From Paracoccaceae bacterium (lineage in GTDB: Bacteria; Pseudomonadota; Alphaproteobacteria; Rhodobacterales; Rhodobacteraceae): a DNA stretch of 64,000 nucleotides. Of the stretch, positions 24,076 through 33,843 are shown one piece after another. Position numbers and translations under genes: made by a program. Positions within the stretch are counted from its first letter, which is position 1; each line of letters starts with the position of its first letter. Location: the NCBI GenBank assembly GCA_007116575.1, contig SKIF01000051.1:1-64000 (forward strand). Reading direction: 5' to 3'. The notes beneath the pieces were generated by a model, which worked only from the letters and a program-made list of their open reading frames with translations, ran no database searches and had not been told where the DNA came from.

Positions 24076-26607
24076 TCATTCCTGCGCGCGCAGCACCTGC
24101 GCCGGGCGCGCAGCCAGCGGGCGCAGCGCAAAGCCCAGCCCCGCCAGCAATGTCGCCACGATCCCGCCCAGCACGATAGCGATGGCCGAAACCGGCTCGA
24201 ACTGATAGCTCGCCTGCATCACGAAACGCATCACGCCCCAGGCCGCCAGCGCCGCAGCCCCCAGCGCCACCAGCCCCGCCGCCGCGCCCATCAGCGCCGC
24301 GCGCAGCGCGAAACTGGCCAGAATGCGCCCCCGCGTCGCGCCCAGCGTTTTCATTACGGCCGCCTCGAAGACCCGCGCGCGCTCGCCCGCCGCCGCCGCC
24401 CCGATCAGCACCACGAAGCCTGTCAGCAAGGTCGCCAGCGCCGCATAGCGCGTGGCGGTGGCCATGGTCGACAGCGCCTCGGTCACGCGCTCGGCGGCCT
24501 CGCGCACGCGGATCGCGGTGATGTTGGGGTACATATTCGACAGGTCGCGCAGGATCGCGCCCTCGGCGGCCTCCAGCGCATAGACGGTCGCGATATGCGT
24601 ATGCGGCGCGGCCCGGATCGGCTCGGGCGAGAGCACCATCACAAAGCCGATGCCACCGGTCGAGAAATCCACTTCACGCAGATTGGCAATCTCGGCGGTG
24701 ATGTCGCGCCCGAGGATGTTCACGGTCACGCTGTCCCCGACCGAAAGCTCCAGTTCGGCGGCCTGTTCGGCCCCGAAACTGACCAGCGGCGGGCCGGAAT
24801 ACTCTTCTGGCCACCACTCTCCCGCCGTCAGGCGGGTACCCTCGGGGATTGTCGCCGAATAGGTCACACCGCGGTCCCCGCGCAACACCCAGTGACCTGC
24901 GCGCGGGTGTTCGCGCGCGGGAATGCCATTGAGCGCCGAGACCACTCCGCGCAGCATCGGCGCGGTCTCGACCCGGTCGACATTCGGGTCGTCATCCAGC
25001 CGCGCCAAAAACCCCGCCAACTGGTCATTCTGGATATCAAGGAAGAAATAGCTCGGCGCCCGGTCAGGCAGGTCGAGCGCGATGGCGCGGCGCAGGTTGC
25101 TGTCGATCTGGCCCACGGCGGCCAGCACGGTCAGACCCAGCCCCAACGACAGGATCACAGCGGTCGCCCCTTCGCGCGGATTGCTGATCGCGCCCATCGC
25201 CATGCGCAACGCCGTGCGACCACGCAGCGCGCGGGCGCGCGCGAGGCGCCGCGCCAGCAACCGCACCAGCATTGCCGCCAGCGTCAACACGGCCAATGCG
25301 CCCAGCACCCCCCCGGCGGTGGCAAAGGCCAGCCGTGGCACGGCGGCAAACCAGGCCGTGATCGCCACCAACGCCGTAACCAGCGCGACCGTGGCCAGCA
25401 GATAGGGCCAGCGCGGCCAGCGTGCGCCCGCCTCGGACATGCCGCGAAAAATCTCCGCCGCCCGCACATCCTCGGTCCGCGCCAGCGGCCAGAGCGTGAA
25501 GATGAGCGCGGTCATCGCACCATAGATCGCGGCCTCGACAAGCGCGCGCGGCTGGAGTCCGATCTCCAGATCGACCGGCACCTGATCAGCAACCAGCGGG
25601 GCCACGGCAAAGGGCACCAGCGCCCCCAGCACCAGCCCCAGCACCAGCCCCAGCCCTGTCAGCACGCCGATCTGCAGGAAATAAACCGCAAAGATCGTGC
25701 GGCTTTCCGCGCCGATGGTCTTGAGCGTGGCAATCACCTTGGTCTTGCCATCGAGATAGGTGCGCACAGCGGCTGACACGCCCACGCCACCCACGGCCAG
25801 CCCGGCAATCCCCACCAGCACCAGAAAGGACGAGACCCGCTCGATCACATTGCGAATCTGGGGCGCGGCATTGCGGCTGTCGCGCCAGCGCACGCCCGCG
25901 CCGTCGAACTCCGCCATGGCAACGGCGCGCGCCGCGTCGAGATTCTGGCCGGGCAGCAGCATCCGGTAATTTGTCTCATAGAGCGTGCCGGGGCCCAGCA
26001 ATTCGGCCCCTTGCAGTGCCTCGGCCCGCACGAGGGTGCGCGGGCCAAAGCCGAAATTCGCACCCAACCCGTCGGGCTCTCGCGTCAGATGGGCGCTGAG
26101 GCGAAAGTCCTGCACGCCAAGGCGGAAAACGTCCCCGGTCTCGAGCCCCAGCCGCTCGGCCAGAATGCGCTCCATCACGGCTCCTGGCAGCCCGTCACGT
26201 TCGGCCAGCGCCTCGGTCAGTGGCATTTCCGGCTCCAGCCCCACGCGCCCAACCAGCGGATAGGCCGCGTCCACGCCCTTGACCTGCGTGACCGAGCGTT
26301 CCGAAGTCTCGCCCTCACCCGCCACGGCCATGGACCGGAAATCGACCACTTCCGAGACCTCCACCGCAAAAACCTCCATCCAGGCGCGTTCCTCAGGTGT
26401 TGCGAAACGGTAGGTCATGCGCAACTCGGCATCCCCGCCCAGAAGTGTCGCACCCTCGCGCGCCAGCCCGTCATCGATCGCGCCGCGCACCGAGCCCACA
26501 GCGGCAATCGCCCCCACGCCAAGCGCGAGGCAGGCCAGAAACACCCAGAATCCGCGCAGCCCCCCGCGCAACTCGCGCTGGGCGATGTTCCAGGCGACCG
26601 CACTCAT
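24076..26607 (-). CDS. ABC transporter permease, FtsX/MacB-like (YbbP family)
   Basis: 843 aa, multiple TM, duplicated FtsX-like domains; overlaps the ATPase gene. Confidence 0.9.
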   Translation of the reverse strand: MSAVAWNIAQRELRGGLRGFWVFLACLALGVGAIAAVGSVRGAIDDGLAREGATLLGGDAELRMTYRFATPEERAWMEVFAVEVSEVVDFRSMAVAGEGETSERSVTQVKGVDAAYPLVGRVGLEPEMPLTEALAERDGLPGAVMERILAERLGLETGDVFRLGVQDFRLSAHLTREPDGLGANFGFGPRTLVRAEALQGAELLGPGTLYETNYRMLLPGQNLDAARAVAMAEFDGAGVRWRDSRNAAPQIRNVIERVSSFLVLVGIAGLAVGGVGVSAAVRTYLDGKTKVIATLKTIGAESRTIFAVYFLQIGVLTGLGLVLGLVLGALVPFAVAPLVADQVPVDLEIGLQPRALVEAAIYGAMTALIFTLWPLARTEDVRAAEIFRGMSEAGARWPRWPYLLATVALVTALVAITAWFAAVPRLAFATAGGVLGALAVLTLAAMLVRLLARRLARARALRGRTALRMAMGAISNPREGATAVILSLGLGLTVLAAVGQIDSNLRRAIALDLPDRAPSYFFLDIQNDQLAGFLARLDDDPNVDRVETAPMLRGVVSALNGIPAREHPRAGHWVLRGDRGVTYSATIPEGTRLTAGEWWPEEYSGPPLVSFGAEQAAELELSVGDSVTVNILGRDITAEIANLREVDFSTGGIGFVMVLSPEPIRAAPHTHIATVYALEAAEGAILRDLSNMYPNITAIRVREAAERVTEALSTMATATRYAALATLLTGFVVLIGAAAAGERARVFEAAVMKTLGATRGRILASFALRAALMGAAAGLVALGAAALAAWGVMRFVMQASYQFEPVSAIAIVLGGIVATLLAGLGFALRPLAARPAQVLRAQE

Positions 26608-27305
26608 TCCGCAGCCTCGGGGCGCTTGACCTCCTCGCCCGCGATCGCCCCGTCGGCCAGCCGGATCACCCGGTCGCAGCGCGCCGCCAGATCCGGCGCA
26701 TGGGTGACGAGGATCAGCGTCACATCATGCCGGTCGCGCAGCCCGAAGAGCAGGTCCATGATGGCCTGGCCATTGGGGCCGTCGAGATTGCCTGTCGGCT
26801 CGTCGGCCAGCAGGATTGCAGGGCGCGGGGCCGCCGCGCGGGCCAGTGCCACGCGCTGCTGTTCGCCACCCGAAAGTTGCGCCGGGTAGTGGTCCAGCCG
26901 GTGGCCAAGCCCAACTGCGCGCAATTCCTCTTCGGCGCGCTCGAAGGCGTCGCGACGACCGGCCAGTTCCAGCGGGGTCGCAACATTTTCAAGAGCTGTC
27001 ATGGTCGGGATCAGGTGGAAAGACTGGAACACCACCCCCATATGTTCCCTGCGAAACCGGGCCAGGGCGTTTTCGCCAAGGGCTGTCAGGTCATGGCCAA
27101 GCGCCATCACCTGCCCGCCCGTGGCGCGTTCGAGCCCGCCCATAAGCATAAGGAGCGACGATTTGCCCGACCCCGACGGCCCGACCAGACCCAGCGTCTC
27201 GCCGCGCGCCACATCCAGCGTGATTTCGCGCAGGATGTTGACCGGCCCGGCATTGCCCTGCAGCGTCAGCTCGACATCCCTGAGCGAGAGAATCATGTCC
27301 TTCAT
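26604..27305 (-). CDS. ABC transporter ATP-binding protein (YbbA/LolD-like)
   Basis: GPSGSGKSSLLMLMGGLE, LSGGEQQRVALARA, ILLADEPTGNLD. Confidence 0.92.
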   Translation of the reverse strand: MKDMILSLRDVELTLQGNAGPVNILREITLDVARGETLGLVGPSGSGKSSLLMLMGGLERATGGQVMALGHDLTALGENALARFRREHMGVVFQSFHLIPTMTALENVATPLELAGRRDAFERAEEELRAVGLGHRLDHYPAQLSGGEQQRVALARAAAPRPAILLADEPTGNLDGPNGQAIMDLLFGLRDRHDVTLILVTHAPDLAARCDRVIRLADGAIAGEEVKRPEAAE

Positions 27306-28023
27306 TCATTCCATCCTTCGTGTCACGCGCTTCCCTGCATATGGGGCAACAGGGTCATTCGGCAACCGCTGCAACGCAGCGCTTGGCACAGTAACGCTTG
27401 TATTGGGTCTTTCCGTCGGGGCGGCGTCGGCAGAGCCTTTGCGCCTTGTCGCCCTTGGCGACTCGTTGACGCAAGGCTACGGCCTTCCCGCTGACGAAGG
27501 CTTCGTGCCGCAGCTTGAGTCTTGGTTGCAGTCACAAAACATGGATGTGGTCGTGATCAATGCCGGTGTGTCGGGCGATACGACCGCCGGCGGGTTGGCG
27601 CGGATGGACTGGACGCTGGCCGAGCCGGTCGATGCGATGCTGGTCACGCTTGGCGGCAATGACCTTTTGCGCGGGATCAACCCGGCGGCCAGCCGCGAGA
27701 ACCTTGACGGCATCCTTGCCCGGCTCGCGCAGGAGGGAATCCCGGCCATGCTGGCGGGGCTGCCCGCACCGGGGAATTACGGCCCGGAGTTCCAGCGCGC
27801 CTTCGAGCGGATGTATATCGACCTGGCCGCCGAATACGAGGTCCCGCTCATTCCAGACTTCATGCAACCCATGACCGAGAAAGCCGATGCAGGCATGAGT
27901 TTCACCGACCTGATGCAGGACGACCATATCCATCCCAATGCCGATGGCGTGGCGCTGATCGTCGAAGGGATCGGGCCTGAGATTCTGCGATTTCTGGAGG
28001 GTCTGGACGATGGCCCGTCCTGA
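27295..28023 (+). CDS. tesA: Arylesterase/acyl-CoA thioesterase I (SGNH hydrolase, TesA-like)
   Basis: Signal sequence, then LRLVALGDSLTQGYGL, TLGGNDLLRG, DHIHPNADG. Confidence 0.9.
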   Translation: MSFIHSILRVTRFPAYGATGSFGNRCNAALGTVTLVLGLSVGAASAEPLRLVALGDSLTQGYGLPADEGFVPQLESWLQSQNMDVVVINAGVSGDTTAGGLARMDWTLAEPVDAMLVTLGGNDLLRGINPAASRENLDGILARLAQEGIPAMLAGLPAPGNYGPEFQRAFERMYIDLAAEYEVPLIPDFMQPMTEKADAGMSFTDLMQDDHIHPNADGVALIVEGIGPEILRFLEGLDDGPS

Positions 28024-28056
28024 CGGCCCGCCCGGCACGGCCCAAGCCGTTGCCCT

Positions 28057-28089
28057 GCCCGCTACTTCTTGTTAATGGGCGCAGCAATG
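28057..28089 (+). other. Conserved non-coding element, copy A (upstream of metK)
   Basis: GCCCGCTACTTCTTGTTAATGGGCGCAGCAATG; aligns with 32695-32728. Confidence 0.45.
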
Positions 28090-28143
28090 CAACGGACGCG
28101 GGACGGCGGTGCAATGCGCTCGCGGATTGAGGGATAGGCAGGC

Positions 28144-29310
28144 ATGACACGCGATAATTTCATTTTCACCTCAGAATCGGTTTCCGAGGGGCATCCCGAC
28201 AAGGTCTGCGATCGTATTTCCGACGCTGTGCTGGATGCACTTCTGGCGGAGGAACGCAGCGCGCGGGTGGCCTGCGAGACCTTCGCCACCTCGTCGATGG
28301 TTGTGATCGGCGGCGAGATCGGGCTGTCGGACCCAGAGCGGCTGAAGGATTACATGGGCCGAATTCCCCAGATCGCGCGCGACTGCATCCGCGATATCGG
28401 CTATGAACAGGACAAGTTTCACTGGAACACCTGCCATGTGCTGAACTTCCTGCACGAGCAATCCGCTCATATCGCGCAAGGCGTGGACCGCGATGGAGCG
28501 GGCGATCAGGGTATCATGTTCGGCTATGCCGTGGACGAAACACCCGAGTTGATGCCCGCCCCGATCCAGTATGCCCATGCCATCCTGCGCCGTCTGGCCG
28601 AAGCGCGCAAATCCGGGGCCGAGCCGACCCTACGCCCGGATGCGAAATCGCAACTCTCACTGCGCTATGAGGGCGGCAAGCCTGTCGAGGTGACGCAGCT
28701 TGTGCTCTCTACCCAGCACGCCGATGAGGCGCAGGGTTCGGATGATATCCGCGCCATTGTCGAGCCCTATATCCGCGAGGTTCTGCCCGAAGGCTGGCTG
28801 ACCGAGAAAACCGAATGGTGGGTCAACCCAACCGGCACCTTCGTGATCGGCGGCCCCGATGGCGATGCCGGGCTGACCGGGCGCAAGATCATCGTGGACA
28901 CCTATGGCGGCGCGGCCCCGCATGGTGGCGGCGCATTTTCGGGCAAGGACCCAACCAAGGTGGACCGCTCAGCCGCCTATGCGGCCCGCTATCTGGCCAA
29001 GAACGTCGTCGCCGCCGGGCTGGCGCGGCGCTGCACGCTGCAGATTTCCTATGCCATCGGCGTTGCCAAGCCGCTGTCGATTTATGTCGACACCCATGGC
29101 ACCGGACAGGTCGCGGATATGGTCATCGAGCGCGCGGTCGCAAATGCCATGGACCTCACCCCGCGCGGCATCCGCGAGCATCTGGGCCTCAATCGCCCGA
29201 TCTATGCGCGCACGTCGGCCTATGGCCATTTCGGGCGCGCGCCGGAAGCGGATGGCGGGTTTTCCTGGGAACGCACGGATCTGATCGAGGCGCTGAAAAA
29301 GGCTGTCTGA
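28144..29310 (+). CDS. metK: S-adenosylmethionine synthetase
   Basis: [44 protein letters not shown]. Confidence 0.98.
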   Translation: MTRDNFIFTSESVSEGHPDKVCDRISDAVLDALLAEERSARVACETFATSSMVVIGGEIGLSDPERLKDYMGRIPQIARDCIRDIGYEQDKFHWNTCHVLNFLHEQSAHIAQGVDRDGAGDQGIMFGYAVDETPELMPAPIQYAHAILRRLAEARKSGAEPTLRPDAKSQLSLRYEGGKPVEVTQLVLSTQHADEAQGSDDIRAIVEPYIREVLPEGWLTEKTEWWVNPTGTFVIGGPDGDAGLTGRKIIVDTYGGAAPHGGGAFSGKDPTKVDRSAAYAARYLAKNVVAAGLARRCTLQISYAIGVAKPLSIYVDTHGTGQVADMVIERAVANAMDLTPRGIREHLGLNRPIYARTSAYGHFGRAPEADGGFSWERTDLIEALKKAV

Positions 29311-29409
29311 TCCGGTATCTGAACGAAAGATTGCAGCGCGCGCAAAGCGCCCTCTGGGCGTGTTGTCAAATCTCTGGACCCGGAAATCCGAACGCGCTGT
29401 TTCCTGCCC

Positions 29410-30330
29410 TCACGACAGACGCAATCCGACCATCGAGCCTGTGCCACGCAGCAAGTCCTCGGCAGGCATCGCCCGCTTGCCCTCGCGCTGCAGCGCGCGC
29501 AACTCTACTGCTCCGTTTCCGCAAGCCACGACGAGATCCGACAGCACCTCGCCCGCTTCGCCCCGCCCCGCCACGGCGCGCGCGTCAAGCAGCTTCAGCC
29601 GCCCGAAAGGTGCCTCGCACCAGGCCCCGGGGAACGGCGCAAGCCCCCGGATATGGCGCGCGACCTCTTCAGCGGGGCGGGTCCAGTCCACCTGCGCCTC
29701 GGCCTTGTCGATCTTGGCGGCATAGGTCACGCCTGCCTCGGTCTGCGGCACAGGCTCAAGCGCGTCCAACCTCGCCAGGGTCTCGGCAATCAAGGCGGCC
29801 CCCATCGCCGCAAGCCGGTCGTGCAGGCGACCGCCGCTATCAGCTTCGGTGATCGGCGTTGCCGCCCGAGCCAGCACCGGCCCGGTGTCGAGCCCCGCCT
29901 CCATCTGCATGATGCAGATCCCCGTTTCGGTATCGCCCGCCATGATCGCGCGCTGGATCGGGGCCGCACCGCGCCAGCGCGGCAGAAGCGAGGCATGAAT
30001 GTTCAGGCAGCCAAGACGTGGCGCGTCCAGCACCGGCTGCGGCAGGATCAGCCCATACGCGACCACCACTGCCACATCTGCCTCCAGCGCCGCAAACTCG
30101 GCCTGTGCCTCAGCCCCTTTTAACGAAGCCGGATGGCGCACGGGCAGGCCGAGAGCTTCCGCGCGAGCATGAACCGGCGTCAACCGAGGTTGTTTGCCGC
30201 GCCCAGCAGGGCGGGGCGGCTGAGTATAGACGCAGACGATCTCATGCGCGGCATGGAGTGCCTCAAGCGCAGGCACCGCAAAATCGGGCGTGCCCATGAA
30301 AACCAGTCGCAGCCGCCCTGCCCCACTCAT
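29410..30330 (-). CDS. fmt: Methionyl-tRNA formyltransferase
   Basis: [39 protein letters not shown]. Confidence 0.97.
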   Translation of the reverse strand: MSGAGRLRLVFMGTPDFAVPALEALHAAHEIVCVYTQPPRPAGRGKQPRLTPVHARAEALGLPVRHPASLKGAEAQAEFAALEADVAVVVAYGLILPQPVLDAPRLGCLNIHASLLPRWRGAAPIQRAIMAGDTETGICIMQMEAGLDTGPVLARAATPITEADSGGRLHDRLAAMGAALIAETLARLDALEPVPQTEAGVTYAAKIDKAEAQVDWTRPAEEVARHIRGLAPFPGAWCEAPFGRLKLLDARAVAGRGEAGEVLSDLVVACGNGAVELRALQREGKRAMPAEDLLRGTGSMVGLRLS

Positions 30331-30824
30331 CGCGCGAGCTTTCGTGCACGGCGCAACAGCATGTCACGCCGGGTCTTGCCGAGATGGTCGAAATACATCC
30401 GCCCCTCCAGATGGTCGATCTGATGCTGGACGCTGGTCGCCCAGAGCCCGACAAGCTCGCGCTCCTCAGACTCGCCAGCGTCGTTTAGGAAGCGCACGGT
30501 CACAGCGCGGGGCCGCTCGATCCGGGCCGAAACGCCGGGCAGGTTGGGGCTGGCCTCGTCATGGTCGCGCATTTGATGGCTTGCGTACAGGATTTCCGGG
30601 TTGGCCATGCGCAGCGCCTGCCCGCGCGCCTCGGAGGCATCCACCACAGCAAGGCGCAGCATTACCCCGATCTGGGGCGCGGCAAGCCCGACCCCCGGCA
30701 TGGCCTCCATCGTATCGATCATGTCCTGCCAGAGCGTACGGATTTCGTCCGTCACCTCGGCGACTGGTGCCGCCGATGCGCGCAAGCGCTTGTCCGGCCA
30801 CCGCAGACAGCGCCGAACACTCAC
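30327..30824 (-). CDS. Peptide deformylase paralogue, probably catalytically altered
   Basis: Motif 1 GVGLAAPQ intact; motif 2 EASPN instead of EGCLS; motif 3 HQIDH instead of HELDH. Confidence 0.88.
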   Translation of the reverse strand: MSVRRCLRWPDKRLRASAAPVAEVTDEIRTLWQDMIDTMEAMPGVGLAAPQIGVMLRLAVVDASEARGQALRMANPEILYASHQMRDHDEASPNLPGVSARIERPRAVTVRFLNDAGESEERELVGLWATSVQHQIDHLEGRMYFDHLGKTRRDMLLRRARKLAR

Positions 30825-31342
30825 CCCCGCGCCCGCTCGCGCTTGAGCTTGACCATCTTGCGCGTGATCATGCTGCGCTTGATCGCACCCAGATGGTCGA
30901 TGAAGAGCTTGCCATCAAGATGGTCCAGCTCATGCTGCGCGCAGGTGGCCCAGAGCCCGTCGAACTCTTCTTCCTGCGGCTTGCCGTCAAGCCCCGTCCA
31001 GCGCATCACCACCCGCGCAGGCCGCGTGACTTCGCCATAGTGTTCGGGGATCGAGAGGCAGCCTTCCTCATAGGTGCTCATCTCTGCCGAAGTGCTGACA
31101 ATCTCTGGATTGATCAGCACGATCGGGCGCGGGTCCGCGTCGTCTTCCTTGACGCAATCCATCACGAACAGTCGCTTGAGAATACCCACCTGCGGCGCGG
31201 CCAGCCCGACACCGGGTGCGTCATACATGGTTTCCAGCATATTCTCGGCCAGTTGGCCGATCTCGGACGAGATATTCTCGACCGGAGCACAGCGCTTCTT
31301 CAGCCGAGGGTCAGGGTGGATCAGGATCGGAAGAATGCTCAT
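30821..31342 (-). CDS. def: Peptide deformylase
   Basis: [22 protein letters not shown] all present; start trimmed to MSILPILIHPDPRLKK. Confidence 0.95.
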   Translation of the reverse strand: MSILPILIHPDPRLKKRCAPVENISSEIGQLAENMLETMYDAPGVGLAAPQVGILKRLFVMDCVKEDDADPRPIVLINPEIVSTSAEMSTYEEGCLSIPEHYGEVTRPARVVMRWTGLDGKPQEEEFDGLWATCAQHELDHLDGKLFIDHLGAIKRSMITRKMVKLKRERARG

Positions 31343-31443
31343 GAGCAGCGATCTAAGCCAACGCTGCGCGCCGTTCAATGGGCTTTTGGGCTTGCAGCGC
31401 GGCGCAAGGCAGGTCAGCTTGCAGCGCAAAGCGGAGGGCAGCG

Positions 31444-32616
31444 ATGAGTTTCGACCAGATCACCGACCGGCGCGGCACCCATTCGATGAAATGGGACATG
31501 ATGGAAGAACGCTATGGCGTCTCGCCCCAGACCGGCCTGCCGATGTGGGTGGCCGATATGGATTTCAAGGCCCCCGACTGCGTCGCGGCGGCGCTGCGAC
31601 GGGCGGTCGATCATGGGGTATACGGCTATTTCGGCGATGACACGGCCTATCGCAAGGCAATTTGCTGGTGGATGTCCGAGCGCCACGGCTGGCAGGTGGA
31701 CCCGGGCCACATCTTCACCACGCATGGGCTGGTCAATGCGGTCGGCTTGTGCCTGCACACATGGACCACGCCGGGCGACGGGGTGCTGCTATTCACCCCG
31801 GTCTATCACGCCTTTGCCCGCACCATCGAAGGCGCGGGGCGCATGGTGGTCGAATGCCCGCTGGTCCAGCGTGACGGGCGTTACGAGATGGATTTTGACG
31901 TGGCGGACGCCGCTGTGACAGACCGCACACGCATGGTGATCCTTTGCTCGCCCCACAATCCCGGCGGGCGGGTCTGGAGCCAGGCAGAATTGCTGGCGCT
32001 GGCCGAGTTCTGCGCGCGCCATGACCTACTGCTGGTTTCAGACGAGATTCACCATGACCTGGTGATGCCGGGTCATCGGCATATTCCCATGCCGCTGGCC
32101 GCGCCCGACTGCCTGTCGCGGCTGGTGATGCTGACCTCGGCCTCGAAAACGTTCAACATCGCGGGCACGCATTGCGGCAATGTCATCCTGCCCGATGCAC
32201 AGTTGCGCGCGCAATTCGCACGCACCATGGTCGGGCTGGGCATCTCGCCCAACTCTTTCGGGCTTCATGCCGTGACAGCCGCCTATTCACCCGAGGGCGC
32301 GGACTGGGTCGATGCGCTTTGTGCCTATCTCGACGGGAACCGGCGAGAGTTCGATGCCGGCATCAACGCCATCCCCGGCTTGCGCTCGATGGGGCTCGAG
32401 TCGACCTATCTGGCCTGGGTCGATTTCGCAGGGACAGGAATGGATCGGGCCGACTTCACCCGGCGGGTCGAACAAGACGCGCAGATAGCCGTCAATCACG
32501 GGCCGACCTTCGGGGCAGGTGGCGAGAGTTTCCTGCGCTTCAACCTCGGTGCCCCGCGGTGTGTGATCAAGGATGCGCTCACCCGGATGCAGCGGGCCTT
32601 TGAAGACCTTCAGTAG
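31444..32616 (+). CDS. MalY/PatB family PLP enzyme (putative C-S lyase / cystathionine beta-lyase)
   Basis: MSFDQITDRRGTHSMKWDMMEERYG...LPMWVADMDF; SASKTFNIAGTHCG. Confidence 0.92.
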   Translation: MSFDQITDRRGTHSMKWDMMEERYGVSPQTGLPMWVADMDFKAPDCVAAALRRAVDHGVYGYFGDDTAYRKAICWWMSERHGWQVDPGHIFTTHGLVNAVGLCLHTWTTPGDGVLLFTPVYHAFARTIEGAGRMVVECPLVQRDGRYEMDFDVADAAVTDRTRMVILCSPHNPGGRVWSQAELLALAEFCARHDLLLVSDEIHHDLVMPGHRHIPMPLAAPDCLSRLVMLTSASKTFNIAGTHCGNVILPDAQLRAQFARTMVGLGISPNSFGLHAVTAAYSPEGADWVDALCAYLDGNRREFDAGINAIPGLRSMGLESTYLAWVDFAGTGMDRADFTRRVEQDAQIAVNHGPTFGAGGESFLRFNLGAPRCVIKDALTRMQRAFEDLQ

Positions 32617-32694
32617 CGCATTGTGACAAGGCCACCGTGCCTGTCTGAAAGAGCTTCGCGCACAGCGCCCGTGCGCCAGCGCAGCTTGTTTCTG

Positions 32695-32728
32695 GCCCGT
32701 CACTTCGCAAGTAATGGGCAGGGCAATG
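32695..32728 (+). other. Conserved non-coding element, copy B (upstream of the glutathionyl-hydroquinone reductase gene)
   Basis: GCCCGTCACTTCGCAAGTAATGGGCAGGGCAATG; GCCC/GGGC and ACTT/AAGT can pair. Confidence 0.45.
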
Positions 32729-32744
32729 ACAGGAGGCACAGGAC

Positions 32745-33725
32745 ATGGGCCAGCTTATAGACGGCGAGTGGTCGACCGAATGGTATGACACCAAATCCAC
32801 CGGCGGCGCGTTCAAGCGCAGCACGTCGAAATTCCGAAACTGGGTGACGGCAGATGGCAGCCCCGGCCCGTCGGGCGAGGGTGGCTTCAAGGCCGAGGCC
32901 GGGCGCTATCACCTGTATGTCTCCTATGCCTGCCCATGGGCGCATCGCACGCTGATCTTTCGCGCGCTCAAGGGGCTGGAGGGGCTGATCGATGTATCAG
33001 CGGTGCATCCTGACATGCTCGACGATGGCTGGACCTTTGCGCAGGACTTCGACGGTGCGACCGGCGACCAACTGCATGGGACACGCTACATGCGCGACGT
33101 GTATCTGCGCGCGGACCCGAAAATCTCGGGCAGGGTGACCGTGCCCGTGCTCTGGGACAAGGAGCGCGAAACAATCGTCTCGAACGAATCCGCAGAAATC
33201 ATCCGCATGTTCAACTCGGCCTTCAACGCGATCACAGGCAACAGCGACGACTACTATCCGGCCGAGTTGCGCGAAGAGGTCGATGCCGTGAATGATCGTA
33301 TCTACGACACGCTCAACAATGGCGTCTACAAATCCGGCTTCGCAACCTCGCAAGAGGCCTATGACGCGGCCGTGCACCCGCTGTTCGAGACGCTGGACTG
33401 GCTGGAAGAACGGCTGTCAGGGCAGCGCTATCTGGCAGGCGACCGATTGACCGAGGCCGACTGGCGGCTGTTCACCACGCTGATCCGGTTTGACAGCGTC
33501 TATCACCTGCATTTCAAATGCAACCGTCGGCGGATCGTGGATTACCCCGCGCTCTGGGCCTACACGCGCGAGCTATACCAATATCCGGGCGTGGCAGGGA
33601 CTGTGCGGATGGACCATATCGTGCGGCATTATCACTACAGCCACGACACGATTAACCCCAATCGCATCATCCCGATCAACCCGAAGCTAGATTTCGCGGC
33701 GCCGCACGGGCGAGAGGCGCTATGA
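32745..33725 (+). CDS. Glutathionyl-hydroquinone reductase (YqjG/ECM4-type GST)
   Basis: YVSYACPWAHRTLIFRALKGLE; GGAGG SD. Confidence 0.93.
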   Translation: MGQLIDGEWSTEWYDTKSTGGAFKRSTSKFRNWVTADGSPGPSGEGGFKAEAGRYHLYVSYACPWAHRTLIFRALKGLEGLIDVSAVHPDMLDDGWTFAQDFDGATGDQLHGTRYMRDVYLRADPKISGRVTVPVLWDKERETIVSNESAEIIRMFNSAFNAITGNSDDYYPAELREEVDAVNDRIYDTLNNGVYKSGFATSQEAYDAAVHPLFETLDWLEERLSGQRYLAGDRLTEADWRLFTTLIRFDSVYHLHFKCNRRRIVDYPALWAYTRELYQYPGVAGTVRMDHIVRHYHYSHDTINPNRIIPINPKLDFAAPHGREAL

Positions 33726-33843
33726 TCTGATACCGGGGAACATCAGGCCATAAGGCTGTGAAATGCAGCGGCACATCGCTTGGGGCTTGTTTCGGGTCAT
33801 GCGCTTCGCTAGCAATTAAGTGAAATTGCGAGGGGTGCGTGCC

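Noticed and set aside
30327-30824. def paralogue as a frameshifted pseudogene
   Set aside because: The frame is intact from start to stop with conserved fold motifs and overlapping neighbours; substitutions are point changes in active-site motifs, not decay.
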